Both the position numbers and the translations under genes were made by a program. 40,183 nucleotides of DNA from Elysia marginata (taxonomy: Eukaryota > Mollusca > Gastropoda > Plakobranchidae): positions 235,011 through 275,193 of the forward strand of contig BMAT01012187.1 in the NCBI GenBank assembly GCA_019649035.1, given 5' to 3'. The notes under the pieces are model-generated. The model was not told the origin of the DNA, ran no database searches, and was given only the letters and a program-made list of their open reading frames with translations. Shown here in pieces: positions 38,279 to 40,183 of this stretch (the first letter of the stretch is position 1; the number at the start of each line of letters is the position of its first letter).

Positions 38279-39291
38279 TATCAGATTGCTTAACAGAAAC
38301 CATACTAAATTAATACATGTATACATTAATGGATACTGACTGTTCAAGAACAAAATTCTGTCTACTTGTCTATAGACATGTACCTTGCACATGATACAGT
38401 TGTGATATTTCATAAAGAGTTATTGATTTTAAGAATAAGGTACTGCCTTCACATTTTTTTGCTTTTTGAAGGAATGATGTGAAGCCTGAGTCTACAGCCT
38501 TCAGAGCAATTCTATGTGTGTTTGGAGATCAGATGGAGCGAAGAGATAAGATTTAAAGTACTAATTTCTCTCAGTCTTCTTGCTCCTACTTATACTAAGT
38601 TTTTGTCAAAGGCATGCACAGTGAAAAAAAAAGAGATTATGGTTTTAATCTAATGTTATGACAAGCATTATTTCTGTCAAGAGCGTAAAAAAATTGAGGT
38701 TAGACTCTTGAACGGCAAATGTGATTGTGTGATGTGTAGTAGGGTAAACTGTATATGACTGTACCATCAATTTTTTGGCCTGCAGCAAACTTTCTGGGTT
38801 ACTTTGTGTAAAAGCTTACCAGGTCATAATCCCACATGTTGTCTGCTTGTTTGTGGACACCCAACATGGACGTAACACAGTTCTGAAATTAAATAAAGAA
38901 CCATTTAATTTATCACATAAAGTATACATGACAAAGTTAAAAATAAAGCAAAATTATAACCTTTAAATTAATAGGAAAAAATGGTTGTAATAGCACTTGT
39001 ACTTCTACGTTGAAGGAGCAGGAGTAATCCTAATTGTTGGCGTTGTAGTAGTGGCAAAAGTATTTTTATTGCAGTCCAGGATAGATATTTCACACCCAAT
39101 GGGACCAAAATTTAACTTCAAATTACCAGCATATCAACCTTTCAGTATGTTATAAATGGTTTACAAGATCAGCAACTAATGCAAATATATTTTGAAATAA
39201 ACAAGTACATTGTATTTGGGTTATCTGGACATGACTGTATTACTATTAAAAGATAAAAGCACAAGCAAAGGTACCAGTAGTACAGGTATTG
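38279..39291. other. 3' flanking DNA between two repeat copies, no gene recognised
   Basis: No open frame with conserved character. AATAAA words at 38892 and 38943 are not attached to any visible transcript. Confidence 0.55.
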
Positions 39292-39428
39292 CGGTGGAAC
39301 CCCTGAATAAAGACCTGGAAAATTGTTGGTAAAAACAGGTCTTATAAGAGGGGGGGGGGTTCTTAGGTGAGGGGTTAAATTACTATACCCATACAAGAGG
39401 ATGTCTTGGAATTGAAAGCCACATAGGA
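39292..39428. mobile_element. TIR-like repeat related to 5601-5700
   Basis: In the 3' flank. It begins CGGTGGAACCCCTGAATAAA, like the reverse complement of the terminus at 5700, and contains AGGTCTTATAAGAG and a 10-G run. Then GGTTAAATTACTATACCCAT onward aligns with 5601-5655. The element appears rearranged relative to the intron 7 copy. Confidence 0.55.
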
Positions 39429-40183
39429 TAAGAAGGGTGATTTTAACGTTCAACCAAAACTTGAATACATGTAGTGCCCTGGCTTAATTTTGAAAATTTC
39501 CTTTCATTAGGACCCTTTCTTATCACAGCTAAGGAACGGGTCGTTGACCAGAATAGCACATGTACCTACGTGTAGTAATACAAATGTATAGTGTTACTGA
39601 TAATAGAAAAGTGCCAGTGAACGTACCAATAAGAGTATTTCGTAGGAAAAGCAGTAACAGAAAAAAGTTTGGCGGCAACAGCAATAAATATAATGATAAT
39701 AACAAAAGGCCTTGTAGTAGAGTCATACTCATATGCTATGCAAACAGAGTGAATATGTCAGAAGTCACAAATTGTACATTACAAAGCGTTGATATTTTCA
39801 ACAAAGCATTTTTCTTAGAACCCAAATCATGCAAGTCGGATTCAATTACTAAAATTTGGTTGAAAGATATTATAGAAAATTATGTGGTATAAAATATTAA
39901 GCCAACGAGGGATCTGTTTTTGCTTTCAAACTACATGTATGCTTTCTCATTTAAGAAAGGGCGTAGATTATGCAGGGTCAGAATTTTTTTAAAGCAGAGA
40001 CTACCCAGAGTCTTCCATACGGGATATGTGCCACTGAATGCATGCTGCAACTTGTACTGCTGTAGGCCAGCATTTTCAACATGTTGCAAATGCATGTAGT
40101 CTTTACTTTAAAAGTCATAGTCACACCAATTCTAACATTAAGCAAGTCAATTTTTTTGAAAGGAAGGTATATATTTTAGCTCT
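39429..40183. other. Terminal 3' flanking DNA, no gene recognised
   Basis: Open frames at 39529-39892 on both strands are low-complexity or lack splice and family support. Nothing else could be supported. Confidence 0.55.

Noticed and set aside
39529..39892. Overlapping open frames in the 3' flank as a neighbouring gene
   Set aside because: Low-complexity residues, no splice or family support on either strand.

Overview
The window is eukaryotic nuclear DNA: AT-rich, with a long gene split by consensus GT-AG introns, many homopolymer runs, microsatellites and short transposon remnants. It carries most of one plus-strand protein-coding gene. Fifty exons from 171 to 37020 join in an unbroken phase chain of 7206 nt, giving 2401 residues plus a stop. 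The product is recognisable as UTP20 (DRIM), the large HEAT-repeat scaffold protein of the nucleolar small-subunit (SSU) processome needed for 18S rRNA production. The first roughly 400-450 residues of the family lie upstream of the window, so the gene is partial at its 5' end; the C-terminus, stop codon and 3' UTR are present. The organism is an invertebrate animal. A mollusc or other lophotrochozoan is my best guess, from the protein's divergence from vertebrates, the compact introns, the frequent TACATGTA-type words and the SINE style; this is inference.

Layout. 1-170 is the end of an upstream intron. 171-37020 is UTP20. 37021 to about 37300 is the 3' UTR with an AATAAA signal. 37300-40183 is 3' flanking DNA with no recognisable gene, holding two short transposon-like pieces. 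There are two assembly gaps, 10737-10779 (inside an intron) and 38040-38042.

The introns hold most of the non-coding interest. There is an apparently young tRNA-derived SINE with perfect 13-bp target-site duplications (9969-10216) and at least one decayed tRNA-like SINE (about 13292-13525). A 248-bp TA-flanked MITE has ~31-bp inverted repeats (3970-4217). A 789-bp TA-flanked element has pogo/Tigger-like ends (33102-33890). A small dispersed family has four copies, three in introns and one downstream. A second repeat pair is shared between intron 7 and the 3' flank. Local direct duplications, palindromes and minisatellites complete the picture.

No new multi-gene system is visible. The window is a conserved ribosome-biogenesis gene whose introns have been colonised by short non-autonomous transposons. 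Residue numbers below count from the first residue of the visible part. Comparisons with human UTP20 are from memory, not from a database search.
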